This document shows, in pieces, positions 8,723-17,347 of a stretch of DNA of 64,000 nucleotides (position 1 is the stretch's first letter; each line of letters begins with the position of its first letter). Both the position numbers and the translations under genes were made by a program. The stretch is from Frisingicoccus caecimuris (GTDB lineage: Bacteria; Bacillota; Clostridia; Lachnospirales; Lachnospiraceae). The notes beneath the pieces were generated by a model. That model was not told the DNA's origin, searched no databases, and was given only the letters and a program-made list of their open reading frames with translations. The stretch lies in the NCBI RefSeq assembly GCF_004340975.1, contig NZ_SLXA01000002.1, forward strand, positions 186,001 to 250,000, written 5' to 3'.

Positions 8723-9521
8723 GCCCGTCAGCACTTATCAACAGGCTTTTATAAATAATGATCGGCGCCGCCGCCGACTTGTTGCCTTCTGTCAGATTCT
8801 TATACTTGTACTCTTTGTTTCTCTTTGGGAAGGTACCACCCGGCTTGGCATTCTCAATGATTTTATTTTCAGCAGCCCTTCCAGAATTGTCAAAACCTTT
8901 GTTACTATGGCCGGTGACGGAACCGTTTTTTATCATATAGGTATTACCTTGTTTGAAACTTTTCTGAGTTTTTTTATTGTTCTGGTGGCCGGCATCCTGC
9001 TCTCGGTTCTTTTGTGGTGGAACCGGAGTATTTCTTCCGTTCTGGAGCCTTATTTGATCACGCTGAACAGCCTTCCCAAAACGGCTCTGGCACCCATTTT
9101 TATTGTATGGCTTGGCAATAATATGAAAACCATTATCGTCTGTGCCATCTCTCTGGCCATTTTTGGTACGGTCATCAACCTGACGACCAGCTTTACCCAA
9201 ATGGACCCGGATAAGCTATTGCTCATAAAAACCCTTGGAGGAAGCCGAAAGGATATGCTCAGCAAGGTGATCATTCCCGGAAGTGTGCCGAATATCATCA
9301 GCAACATGAAGGTCAACATCGGCCTTTGTCTGGTCGGCGTTATCATCGGCGAATTTCTCTCCGCCAACGCCGGACTGGGATACCTGATCGTTTATGGCAG
9401 TCAGGTTTTCAAGCTGGACTGGGTACTGATGTCTATTGTAATTTTGTGTATTATAGCTACTGCTCTTTACGCCCTGTTGAATTTGATTGAAAAAGTTTAC
9501 CTGAAACGCCATACCCAATAA
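8715..9521 (+). CDS. ABC transporter permease (SsuC/TauC-like)
   Basis: Product of 268 residues with about six hydrophobic segments, beginning RRRRLVAFCQILILVLFVSLWE. The EAA loop that docks on the ATPase is visible as KTLGGSRKDMLSKVIIPGSVP (about residues 180-200). The length is normal for BPD-transport-inner-membrane proteins. It is the partner of the overlapping ATPase gene, and the operon ends at the hairpin at 9526-9590. A binding protein elsewhere in the genome is implied. Confidence 0.92.
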   Translation: MTEPVSTYQQAFINNDRRRRRLVAFCQILILVLFVSLWEGTTRLGILNDFIFSSPSRIVKTFVTMAGDGTVFYHIGITLFETFLSFFIVLVAGILLSVLLWWNRSISSVLEPYLITLNSLPKTALAPIFIVWLGNNMKTIIVCAISLAIFGTVINLTTSFTQMDPDKLLLIKTLGGSRKDMLSKVIIPGSVPNIISNMKVNIGLCLVGVIIGEFLSANAGLGYLIVYGSQVFKLDWVLMSIVILCIIATALYALLNLIEKVYLKRHTQ

Positions 9522-9525
9522 AAAG

Positions 9526-9590
9526 CCGCAGCCCTGTTTCTGCCCAGGCGGACCCGTTTTCTATTGTCCGTCGCCGAAGCAGGGCTGCGG
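9526..9590. terminator. Long-arm hairpin between convergent ABC permease and CDF genes
   Basis: CCGCAGCCCTG (9526-9536) pairs perfectly with CAGGGCTGCGG (9580-9590) around a 43-base loop. It sits 4 bases after the permease stop and 19 bases beyond the stop of the convergent CDF gene, so it probably terminates both. A clear uridine run is lacking on either side, hence moderate confidence. Confidence 0.65.
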
Positions 9591-9609
9591 TTATAAATAA
9601 AATTCTTAT

Positions 9610-10776
9610 TTATAAAAAACTCTGTTCTACTGTGACCACAGCATAAAAGCTTTGATCAGCATCATGAATCTTTTCTTTCATCCACCGCTCAATTTCCTGT
9701 TTTCTGCAAAGTTCTTCCGGCGCTACCACCAGATCAAAAATCAGGTTTGTATGCGAACTTCCCCGGACCATCCGAAAATCATGAATTTGCCATCCGGCAT
9801 TTTCAGCCGCCACCATATCCTCTACCATTTTCCTGGCTTTATTCATTTCTTCATCGTCGGTTATCACCGGATCCATGTGAATCGTAGCATCGCACTGAAA
9901 TTTTTTCATTAAATCTCGCTCAATATTATCAATCAAATCATGAGCTTCCAGAATATCTTCTTTATATGACACCTCGGCATGAAGCGAAATCATACGTCTT
10001 CCCGGTCCATAGTCATGAATGATCAGATCGTGAACACCGAGAATCTTTTCCTCGCTCAATACCCGCTCCTTAATTTTCTTCACCAGTTCCGGATCCGGCG
10101 CCTGACCAAGCAATGGCTGTATCGTATCTCTGGCCGCAGTAAATCCGGCAAAGCATACAAAGAGTGCCACCAGAGCGCCAATCCATCCGTCCGGATTTTT
10201 TCCCGTAGCCATAGCAATAAATACACCGATCAAAACAGCGGATGTAGATATACAATCACACAGACTATCAGCAGCCGTCGCTTTCATTGCCTCGGATTGA
10301 ATCCGTTTTCCAAGTTTAAGATTAAACCTGCACATCCACAATTTCAATAAAATAGAGGCAACCAAAATGACGATGGACGCCACGCCAAAATCGGGAGCTT
10401 CGGGATGAAGAATTTTTTCCACCGAGGACTTCATAAGTTCCACCCCTGTCATCAAGATCGCCGCGGCAATAAAGAGCCCTGAAAGATATTCAATCCGGCC
10501 GTGCCCGTAAGGATGCCCCGGGTCTGCCGGCTTTCCTGCCATATGAAACCCGATCAATGTCACTACTGACGACGCTGCATCGGACAGATTGTTAAAGGCA
10601 TCCGCCATGATTGACACGGCCCCCGTCGCCAGCCCGGCAAACAACTTCAATGCAAATAAAATAACATTACAGCAGATTCCAACAAAGCCCGACAATCTTC
10701 CATAAGACTGCCGGACTTTCGTATCATTAATATTCTCTTTATCCTTAATAAACCATCTTACTAATAATTCTGTCAT
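9610..10776 (-). CDS. Cation diffusion facilitator, probably Mn2+ exporting (MntE-like)
   Basis: Proton-coupled divalent-metal exporter. The 388 residues hold six transmembrane helices and a C-terminal cytoplasmic dimer domain from about residue 225; a further about 80 residues beyond the usual length follow. The site-A ligand positions read Asn62-x3-Asp66 in helix 2 (NNLSD) and Asp170-x3-Asp174 in helix 5 (DSLCD). Zinc CDFs normally have His in these sets. An N/D-D/D site is known from the Mn exporter MntE of streptococci, so Mn is the best guess. HPYGHGRIEYLSG is the conserved helix 2-3 loop. It lies just downstream of the pho operon with its own upstream gap. Confidence 0.88.
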   Translation of the reverse strand: MTELLVRWFIKDKENINDTKVRQSYGRLSGFVGICCNVILFALKLFAGLATGAVSIMADAFNNLSDAASSVVTLIGFHMAGKPADPGHPYGHGRIEYLSGLFIAAAILMTGVELMKSSVEKILHPEAPDFGVASIVILVASILLKLWMCRFNLKLGKRIQSEAMKATAADSLCDCISTSAVLIGVFIAMATGKNPDGWIGALVALFVCFAGFTAARDTIQPLLGQAPDPELVKKIKERVLSEEKILGVHDLIIHDYGPGRRMISLHAEVSYKEDILEAHDLIDNIERDLMKKFQCDATIHMDPVITDDEEMNKARKMVEDMVAAENAGWQIHDFRMVRGSSHTNLIFDLVVAPEELCRKQEIERWMKEKIHDADQSFYAVVTVEQSFL

Positions 10777-10883
10777 CTACAGGTCCCTCCTGTCTCCGTA
10801 TATATACGGTCGATTATACCTGTATCTTATGCAAAAGTCAAAGCTAACTATTACTGCCGGCCTGTTTCTTTTCAGATACGTCA

Positions 10884-10987
10884 ATTTTCGGAGATTTACT
10901 CCGCCGCCTATGGACAGCCGCTCCGCAAACTCGCTGCGCTCAGACAATGCTTCGCGTCTGTCGCTATGCTCGTAAATCTCTGAAAAT
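10884..10987. repeat. Long imperfect palindrome between phoR and the CDF gene
   Basis: Bases 10884-10899 (ATTTTCGGAGATTTAC) match the reverse complement of 10972-10987 except for one G/T position, enclosing 72 GC-rich bases. These contain further inverted pieces such as CAGACA...TCTGTC (about 10941-10962). It fits a folded RNA or a small palindromic intergenic element; no open frame here looks real. The whole 10777-11035 gap otherwise holds only the CDF promoter region. Confidence 0.6.
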
Positions 10988-11035
10988 CTTCCTACCATCT
11001 GTAATCGAATAAACAGCACCACGTCAGTGTTTTAA

Positions 11036-12400
11036 TTAAATATCCCCATTTGTTTCATTTGGAAATTCCACCATAATACATGTGCCTTCCCCGGGTTTGC
11101 TGTCGATGGTCACCAGGGCCCGGTGGAGGTTCGCTCCGTGTTTAACGATGGCAAGTCCAAGGCCGGTGCCGCCGGTTTCTCTGGAATGGCTTTTATCCAC
11201 CCGGTAAAACCGTTCGAAGATGCGTTCCTGTTCCTCCTCCGGCACGCCGATGCCCGTATCCCAAACGGACCAGCGGACAGCATAGCCCTCCTTTGGCGAA
11301 GGTTCCATAAGTATATGGACCGAACCGCCGTCCCGGTTGTATTTCACCGCGTTGTCGCAGAGATTATAGATCATTTCATAGATGACCTGGCGAACGCCGT
11401 TGATCTCTGGAACGTCCCCGTCGATCGTCATGGTGATTTTCCGTTGTCTAGCCACGGCCTGGAGGCTGTCCACAACTTCCTTTGTCACCCGATTCAGATC
11501 CACCGGTTCAAAAGGCATCATATCCGACTGTTCATCCAACCGGGACAGTTTTATGATATCTTCAATCAGTGTTGTCATCCGGGTGGCCTCTTTATAGATT
11601 CGGCCTGCAAACTCGGGAATATCTTCTTTTTTAACCATATTTCGACTGATGATCTCCGCATAGCCGGAAATGGCCATCAGCGGCGTTTTCAGTTCATGGG
11701 AAACATTCGCCGAAAATTCCCGCCGCATTCCTTCAGCCTGCTTCAACTCTTCCAGCTGCATACGGATTCGTTCATTCTGATGATCCATTCGGGTGAGCAG
11801 CGGCATAAATTCTTCATATGTCGGCTCTTCCAATGGCTTGTCCAGATTAATCTCATTGATTGGGCGGACCATACGCTCCGTTTCTATATATATGATAACG
11901 ACAGAAATGCCGATAATCGCCGCAATAAGCAGCGCCATAAAAGGCGCCATAGAAAATATCATCTGATAGATACTGTCCATCGAGCTGCTGACCCTGAGAA
12001 TATTTCCGTCATCCAGAGTGACCGCATAATAATACACCTTTTTATCAAGCGTATCTGAATCTCTGAGAGAGGCGCCGGTGGACTGATAAAGAGCCTGTGT
12101 AATCTCAGGACGTGCTTTATGGTTATCCATCGACGAGGCGTCGGCTACCGAATCATACAACACTTCTCCTTCCCGGTTGACAATCGTAATCCTCCGACTA
12201 TCCTGAAACAATGTCTCCGTTTCCAGAAAATCCGTCCCCTCCGCATCGATGGCTGCTTTCAGCGTTTCGGCTTCATTTTCTGTTCCCAGTTTCAGTAAGT
12301 CCACCGAATGAGTATACATAAGGAAGGTTACCGACAGGAAAGTCAAAATGACTGCGGCCGCAACAATGACCAGCGTATTTCGAATTATTTTTCTTTTCAT
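11036..12400 (-). CDS. phoR: PhoR-like sensor histidine kinase of the pho operon
   Basis: Product of 454 residues. A first membrane helix (about 8-30) and a second (about 152-176) bound an extracytoplasmic sensor of about 120 residues. The HisKA box is FSANVSHELKTPL with the phospho-accepting His. The HATPase domain shows NLCDNAVKYN (N box), DTGIGVPEEE (G1), FERFYRVDKSHSR (F box) and GTGLGLAIVKHG (G2). It follows the response regulator with a 2-base gap and is the last gene of the pst-pho operon. Pairing with the adjacent PhoB-type regulator and response to phosphate limitation are inferred from context. Confidence 0.92.
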   Translation of the reverse strand: MKRKIIRNTLVIVAAAVILTFLSVTFLMYTHSVDLLKLGTENEAETLKAAIDAEGTDFLETETLFQDSRRITIVNREGEVLYDSVADASSMDNHKARPEITQALYQSTGASLRDSDTLDKKVYYYAVTLDDGNILRVSSSMDSIYQMIFSMAPFMALLIAAIIGISVVIIYIETERMVRPINEINLDKPLEEPTYEEFMPLLTRMDHQNERIRMQLEELKQAEGMRREFSANVSHELKTPLMAISGYAEIISRNMVKKEDIPEFAGRIYKEATRMTTLIEDIIKLSRLDEQSDMMPFEPVDLNRVTKEVVDSLQAVARQRKITMTIDGDVPEINGVRQVIYEMIYNLCDNAVKYNRDGGSVHILMEPSPKEGYAVRWSVWDTGIGVPEEEQERIFERFYRVDKSHSRETGGTGLGLAIVKHGANLHRALVTIDSKPGEGTCIMVEFPNETNGDI

Positions 12401-12402
12401 CT

Positions 12403-13071
12403 TCAGCCTCCGATACGATAACCTACGCCGCGCACAGTCTCAATATATTTGCCGTACTCCCCAAGCTTCTGCCGAAGCGTCCGTATATGTACATCCACTG
12501 TCCGCGTTTCACCGTCAAAATCATAGCCCCACACCCGGCCCAGGATTTGGTTCCGCGTCAGGACAATGTCCTGATTTTCAATTAAATATTTCAGTAATTC
12601 ATATTCTTTTAAAGTCAATACGATTTCTTCGTCATCTGCAAATACCTGATGACGTTCGGAACGAATACGCAGATTTTTATATATAAGTTCCGAAGGTCCT
12701 CCCTTTGGACCGCCCCGCCGTAGTACTGCCCGCACTCTGGCAATAAACTCCATCATACCGAAAGGCTTTGCAATGTAATCATCCGCCCCCATATCAAGCC
12801 CGGTCACCTTATCAAATTCGGACCCCTTCGCCGTCACCATAATGACCGGAATATCCTTTGTCACCATGGAGCTTTTCAGTTTCTTTAAGATGGACAGACC
12901 ATTTTCCTTCGGCAGCATAATATCCAATAATATTAACTCCGGTTTTTCACCGGCGATCGCATTAAAAAGATCCGTACCATTGGAAAAACCAGCGGCGTGA
13001 AAGCCACTGGACTCCAGAGTATATACAATAAGCTCCCGAATATTTCTTTCGTCTTCCAGACAATAAATCAT
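12403..13071 (-). CDS. phoB: PhoB/PhoP-like response regulator
   Basis: OmpR-class DNA-binding regulator. ATG 13071 is chosen because it overlaps the phoU stop as ATGA; the 16 codons upstream in frame lie inside phoU. The receiver domain shows the acidic pair EDE near residue 6, the phospho-acceptor in LILLDIMLPKENG, Thr in VMVTAKG and Lys in YIAKPFG. The winged helix ends TVDVHIRTLRQKLG...TVRGVGYRIGG. The receptor-kinase pair with the next gene should control the pst genes and a wider pho regulon. Confidence 0.93.
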   Translation of the reverse strand: MIYCLEDERNIRELIVYTLESSGFHAAGFSNGTDLFNAIAGEKPELILLDIMLPKENGLSILKKLKSSMVTKDIPVIMVTAKGSEFDKVTGLDMGADDYIAKPFGMMEFIARVRAVLRRGGPKGGPSELIYKNLRIRSERHQVFADDEEIVLTLKEYELLKYLIENQDIVLTRNQILGRVWGYDFDGETRTVDVHIRTLRQKLGEYGKYIETVRGVGYRIGG

Positions 13072-13721
13072 AAATTTTCGTCCCCTCTGTGTTTTCCGGT
13101 GATGGAAAATTCCACCCATTCGGAAATATTGGTCGCATGATCGCCAATCCGTTCATAATATTTGGCAATCAGTAAAATATCCATTACATGTTCATGTATC
13201 TCAGGATCTGAATCCATCTGCCGTATGAGCAGATCTTTTACTTCAAGGAAAAGATTGTCTACCACATCATCATACTCGATCACTTTTTGGGCCGTATCCA
13301 AATCCTGCCATACATAGGCGTTCACGCTGTCTGTCACCATCCGTACGGTAGCCTCTGCCATCCGGCCGATCGGTATATCCAGTCCCGGCGCTTTGATATT
13401 GGATGTTAAAATAATTTCCGCAATATCCGCAGCCTGGTCGCCAATCCGCTCCATATCCGTGATCATTTTCAACGCAGCGGAAACCTTTCTCAAATCTGAA
13501 GCCACCGGCTGCTGCTGAAGCAGAAGTTTCAAACACAGCCCCTCAATATCTCTTTCCTTTAAGTCGATCCGACTGTCCTTTTCGATGAGTTCTCTGGCGG
13601 CTTCGTAATCCTCATCCACCAATACTTTATACGTCATCGAGATGACCTGTTCACATAGATTCCCCATCTCAATGAGCTTTTGATGAAGCTGCTCCAACTG
13701 AGCGTCAAAACGGTTTCTCAT
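13068..13721 (-). CDS. phoU: Phosphate transport/signalling regulator PhoU
   Basis: Two three-helix PhoU repeats (about 15-105 and 115-205) with the metal-binding D/E-rich signatures ITDMERIGDQAADIAE and AKYYERIGDHATNISEW. The start at ATG 13721 follows GGGAGG, one base after the pstB stop; the longer frame runs into pstB. Role by family knowledge: it links the Pst transporter to the sensor kinase and limits phosphate uptake. Its stop overlaps the regulator start. Confidence 0.95.
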   Translation of the reverse strand: MRNRFDAQLEQLHQKLIEMGNLCEQVISMTYKVLVDEDYEAARELIEKDSRIDLKERDIEGLCLKLLLQQQPVASDLRKVSAALKMITDMERIGDQAADIAEIILTSNIKAPGLDIPIGRMAEATVRMVTDSVNAYVWQDLDTAQKVIEYDDVVDNLFLEVKDLLIRQMDSDPEIHEHVMDILLIAKYYERIGDHATNISEWVEFSITGKHRGDENL

Positions 13722-13722
13722 A

Positions 13723-14475
13723 TCAACCAAACCTCCCTGTAATATAATCTTCTGTCCGCTTATCCTTTGGAAGAGAAAAAAGTGTTTCCGTATCATTGTA
13801 CTCAATCACCTGACCTAAAAGGAAAAAAGCTGTCTTATCTGAAATACGGGCGGCCTGCTGCATATTATGAGTCACCATGATGATAGTATAACTTTTCTTC
13901 AGCTCCACTGCAAGGTCTTCGATTTTGGAAGTTGAAATCGGGTCCAGCGCCGACGTCGGCTCATCCATCAAGAGGACCTCCGGCTTTACAGCCAATGCCC
14001 TTGCAATACAAAGCCGCTGCTGCTGTCCGCCGGACATGCCGAGGGCGCTCTTTTTCAGCCGGTCCTTTACCTCGTCCCAGATAGCCGCATTCCTAAGCGA
14101 CGTCTCCACGATTTCGTCCAGTTTGGCTTTCGAATGAATTCCGTGGGTTCTCGGCCCATAGGCGATATTATCATAAATACTCATTGGAAAGGGATTTGGT
14201 TTCTGGAATACCATACCGACCCGTTTGCGCAGAAGATTTACATCCATATCGCCGTAAATATCTTCCCCATCCAGGCGGATATCTCCATCAATCTTACACC
14301 CCGGAATTAAGTCATTCATCCGGTTAAGGGATTTTAAAAGAGTAGATTTGCCGCAGCCGCTCGGCCCGATGAAAGCCGTAATCTCTCTGGCGCCAATATT
14401 TAAATTCACATCTTTCAGAGCATGAAATTCACTATAATGCAAATTCATGTCTTTAATTGTCATTTTATCGTTCAT
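13723..14475 (-). CDS. pstB: Phosphate ABC transporter ATPase PstB
   Basis: About 250 residues with Walker [20 protein letters not shown], the PstB-specific pieces [18 protein letters not shown] and YGPRTHG, signature [11 protein letters not shown] and Walker [20 protein letters not shown] 14475 has GAGG nine bases upstream; the ATG three codons earlier is too close to it. It sits between pstA and phoU in the standard operon order. Confidence 0.97.
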   Translation of the reverse strand: MNDKMTIKDMNLHYSEFHALKDVNLNIGAREITAFIGPSGCGKSTLLKSLNRMNDLIPGCKIDGDIRLDGEDIYGDMDVNLLRKRVGMVFQKPNPFPMSIYDNIAYGPRTHGIHSKAKLDEIVETSLRNAAIWDEVKDRLKKSALGMSGGQQQRLCIARALAVKPEVLLMDEPTSALDPISTSKIEDLAVELKKSYTIIMVTHNMQQAARISDKTAFFLLGQVIEYNDTETLFSLPKDKRTEDYITGRFG

Positions 14476-14487
14476 ATTAATCATACC

Positions 14488-15330
14488 TCATGCCTTTGTA
14501 AATTTTCCTGCGATCACATTTGACAGGCCATTAATAAGCAACACGAGCACCAGTAATACCACCGCTGTCGCATAAGCTTCATTCACATGAAGCCCTTCAT
14601 TTGACAAAGCATACATATGCAGTGCCAGAGTACGTCCCGACCCAAAAAGACTGGACGGGATTTGGGCCACCGTTCCTGCCGTAAACAGGAGGGCTGCCGT
14701 TTCTCCGACGATACGTCCCGTAGCAAGAATCACTCCGGCCAGAATCCCCGGAACTGCTGCAGGAAGGACGATTTTAAAAATGGTCCGCAGTTTGCCCGCT
14801 CCCAATCCAAAACTGGCTTCTCTGTAGGCATCCGGCACAGCCTTGAGTGCTTCCTCTGTTGTCCGCATGATCAATGGTAAAATCATGATGACCATGGTAA
14901 AGGCGCCGGATAAAATGCACAGCCCCCACCCCAGTGTTGTCGCAAAAAACATCAGTCCAAAAAGGCCGTAAACAATCGATGGAATACCGGATAAAGTCTC
15001 CGCTGTCATACGAATGATCTGAACAATCTTACTCCCTTTTCCCGAATACTCTACCAGAAAAACAGCGGCAAACACGCCGATTGGCACCGCGATCAGCAGG
15101 GTGAGAACCGTCATGACTACCGTATTGACTGCCGCCGGAATAAGAGAGACATTTTCTGAAGTATACTCCCACGCAAAAAGACCTGGTTTCAGATAAGCCA
15201 CACCCTTGACCAGTATAAAGGCAATCAGAAAAACAAGTACTGCAAAGGTAAGAACGGCACATACCATGACCAGGGTCTTTAAAATAGCCGACAAAGCACG
15301 GCCGCTATGCATATCACTTTTATTATTCAT
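14488..15330 (-). CDS. pstA: Phosphate ABC transporter permease PstA
   Basis: Product of 280 residues with six hydrophobic segments and the Pst-type motifs GIPSIVYGLFGLMFF and EALKAVPDAYREASFGLGAGK (EAA loop). Its ATG lies inside the last codons of pstC (8-base overlap) with AGGAGG upstream. Forms the transmembrane channel with PstC. Confidence 0.96.
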   Translation of the reverse strand: MNNKSDMHSGRALSAILKTLVMVCAVLTFAVLVFLIAFILVKGVAYLKPGLFAWEYTSENVSLIPAAVNTVVMTVLTLLIAVPIGVFAAVFLVEYSGKGSKIVQIIRMTAETLSGIPSIVYGLFGLMFFATTLGWGLCILSGAFTMVIMILPLIMRTTEEALKAVPDAYREASFGLGAGKLRTIFKIVLPAAVPGILAGVILATGRIVGETAALLFTAGTVAQIPSSLFGSGRTLALHMYALSNEGLHVNEAYATAVVLLVLVLLINGLSNVIAGKFTKA

Positions 15331-16177
15331 GGAAAGTCCTCCTGTTCAGCATGGATACGGCCAGATTAATAATCAGAATAAAAACAAAAAGCACAACGCC
15401 GGTAGCGATCAGCGCCTCCCTGTGAAGGTCCGCCGCATATCCCATTTCCAGAACGATATTTGCCGTCATTGTCCGCAGTCCCTTAAAGAGTCCGGCCGGC
15501 ATTCGCGGCTGATTTCCGGCAACCATGACTACGGCCATCGTCTCTCCGATAGCACGGCCAATGCCAAGAACAATTCCCGCGATCACCCCTGATTTTGCCG
15601 CCGGAAGCACCACAAAAAACAAACTTCTCTCTTTGGTTGCCCCCAGGGCCAACGAGCCTTCATAATAACTGTCCGGCACACTTCGCAGTGATGTTTCCGC
15701 CTGGGCAATGATTGTCGGAAGAATCATGATAGCCAATACAATAGAGGCCGTCAGCATCGTACTTCCGTCCTTCCCGGTCAAAGAATTCATCAACGGTACA
15801 ATTAACACAAGACCAAAAAAACCATAGACAATGGATGGGATGCCCGCCATCAGATTAATTGCCGCCTGACAGACACGATAAATCTTTTTCGGACAGTAGG
15901 CCGCCATAAAAACGGACGTAAACAACCCAACCGGTACGCCGATTGCCAGGGATACTCCGGTCACACAGACACTTCCCATGATCATTGGAAAAATACCGAA
16001 TATGTTATTTCCCGGTTTCCATTTCCGGCCAAAGATAAAATCTCCAAACCCTATTTTTGCCATGGCCGGCAGCCCTCCTGCAAAAAGGAAGATACAGATG
16101 AGGGCTACGGCCAATACAGAGGTCAGAGCAGCCAAAAAGAAAACCAATTTCATTCCATTTTCTTTATTCAGCTTCAT
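15323..16177 (-). CDS. pstC: Phosphate ABC transporter permease PstC
   Basis: Product of 284 residues with six hydrophobic segments. It shows GDFIFGRKWKP in the first loop, typical of PstC, plus GIPSIVYGFFGLVLI and SLRSVPDSYYEGSLALGATK (EAA loop). It starts 6 bases after the pstS stop and overlaps pstA by 8 bases. Confidence 0.96.
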   Translation of the reverse strand: MKLNKENGMKLVFFLAALTSVLAVALICIFLFAGGLPAMAKIGFGDFIFGRKWKPGNNIFGIFPMIMGSVCVTGVSLAIGVPVGLFTSVFMAAYCPKKIYRVCQAAINLMAGIPSIVYGFFGLVLIVPLMNSLTGKDGSTMLTASIVLAIMILPTIIAQAETSLRSVPDSYYEGSLALGATKERSLFFVVLPAAKSGVIAGIVLGIGRAIGETMAVVMVAGNQPRMPAGLFKGLRTMTANIVLEMGYAADLHREALIATGVVLFVFILIINLAVSMLNRRTFHE

Positions 16178-16183
16178 ATTGGA

Positions 16184-17119
16184 TTATTTTACATCCTCCC
16201 AGGTTGTGATTTCTCCAGTGTAAATGGATTTAATCTGTTCGCTTGTCAATTCTTTGATACCGCTGCCATTGTTTACGATAATGGCAATACCGTCCTGAGC
16301 AATAACTGTCGCGGTAAGACCTGCTTCTGTTTCACTGTCTTTTAATTCCCGGGAAGCCATACCGATATCACAGAGACCGTCAATAGCAGACTGCATGCCT
16401 GTTGTAGAGTCACTCTGCTGAACCTCTATTTCAACGTTTGGATTTACGGCTTCATAAGCTTCTTTTAATTTCTCCATAACCGGTGTTACTGAAGAAGAAC
16501 CGGCCACAACGATTTTACCTTTAACGTCGGCCGCTTCATATTCCGGCTGATCGCCAACAGCAATATATCCATTTTCCACCACAACAGCCTGGCCTTCTCT
16601 GCTCATAATGAAATTAATGAAATCCTGAGCCGCATCACCTGGTGTCCCGTTTGTTGCAATATTAAATGGACGCTGAACCTTATATGTACCTGCAGCAACA
16701 TTGTCAGCAGTCGCTTCCGCACCATCCACTTTAACAGCTGTAACAGATTCATTTAAAGAACCAAGGGAAATGTAACCAATCGCATTAACGTCTCCCTCGA
16801 CTGTTGTCATCATGACAGACGTGCTGTTTGTAATTTTCGCATCCTCGGTCGTCATATCCATTTTTTCACCGTCGACTTCTTCTTCAATACCAAGCAATTC
16901 GACAAAAGCCCCTCTCGTTCCCGAACCATCTTCTCTGGAAACAACCGTTATTTCCCCCGAAGCGCCTTTCACTGCGCCGGCTGCCGAATCTGTTTCTGTC
17001 TGCGTTGTTGTTTCTGCTGATGTCTGTGCCGTTGTTTCTGTTTTTTCTGTTCCGCACCCTGTCAGCATAAGTGTTCCGAGCATCAGTGCAGATAATGTCA
17101 TTAATAAACTTTTTTTCAT
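16184..17119 (-). CDS. pstS: Phosphate-binding lipoprotein PstS, domain order circularly permuted
   Basis: A lipoprotein signal (ALMLGTLMLTGC, Cys22) and a Thr/Glu-rich linker to about residue 52. Then come the pieces that are normally C-terminal in PstS: TVVSREDGSGTRGAF (about 59-73), NAIGYISLGSLN, and FINFIMSREGQAVV...NGYIAVGD. Only after these come the normally N-terminal pieces: IVVAGSSSVTPVMEKL (about 207-222), CDIGMASREL, and finally GEITTWEDVK at the very end. In ordinary PstS the last motif leads directly into the SREDGSGT motif. All phosphate-contacting loops are still present, so binding may be kept. The genomic position (first gene of pstSCAB-phoU) makes the role secure. Confidence 0.93.
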   Translation of the reverse strand: MKKSLLMTLSALMLGTLMLTGCGTEKTETTAQTSAETTTQTETDSAAGAVKGASGEITVVSREDGSGTRGAFVELLGIEEEVDGEKMDMTTEDAKITNSTSVMMTTVEGDVNAIGYISLGSLNESVTAVKVDGAEATADNVAAGTYKVQRPFNIATNGTPGDAAQDFINFIMSREGQAVVVENGYIAVGDQPEYEAADVKGKIVVAGSSSVTPVMEKLKEAYEAVNPNVEIEVQQSDSTTGMQSAIDGLCDIGMASRELKDSETEAGLTATVIAQDGIAIIVNNGSGIKELTSEQIKSIYTGEITTWEDVK

Positions 17120-17295
17120 CTCTTTAATCTCCTTAGCTTAAAAATGTTGTTTACGTTTGAAATGTTAAACATTCAATGTAAAATCCTTAAGGCAGACTTT
17201 GTAAATTTTACGTAAAATATTTTTCTTGTTTTAAAAGAATTTTGAAATGCTTTATTTTACCATTTTCTTGAATATAAGGAAGATTATCGGATTGA
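17120..17295 (-). promoter_or_regulatory. pst operon promoter region with 14-base palindrome
   Basis: The space between pstS and the divergent XRE gene is AT-rich and holds a perfect palindrome ATTTTACGTAAAAT at 17205-17218. It also holds direct-repeat-like TTAAACATT / TTTAACATTTC pieces nearer pstS (17150-17180). A PhoB/PhoP operator is expected here for a pho operon; which of these is the operator cannot be decided by eye. Confidence 0.4.
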
Positions 17296-17325
17296 TTGAC
17301 ACCCCTTTAAAAGGCTGACTAAAAT
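17296..17325 (+). promoter_or_regulatory. Sigma-A-type promoter of first XRE gene
   Basis: TTGACA (17296-17301) and TAAAAT (17320-17325) separated by 18 bases, 22 bases before the start codon. The same two boxes with the same spacing recur before the second XRE gene, showing that promoter and gene were duplicated together. Confidence 0.75.
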
Positions 17326-17347
17326 AAATTTCAAAAGGAGGCCGCCT

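Noticed and set aside
10777-11022. 81-codon minus-strand open frame before the CDF gene
   Set aside because: It runs straight through the folded palindrome, has no ribosome site and looks like no protein; the palindrome explains the open frame.
13723-17119. Possible frameshift or chimera explanation for the unusual PstS
   Set aside because: The frame is open from a good lipoprotein signal to the stop, with a continuous linker between halves and normal spacing to pstC; permutation fits better than an error.
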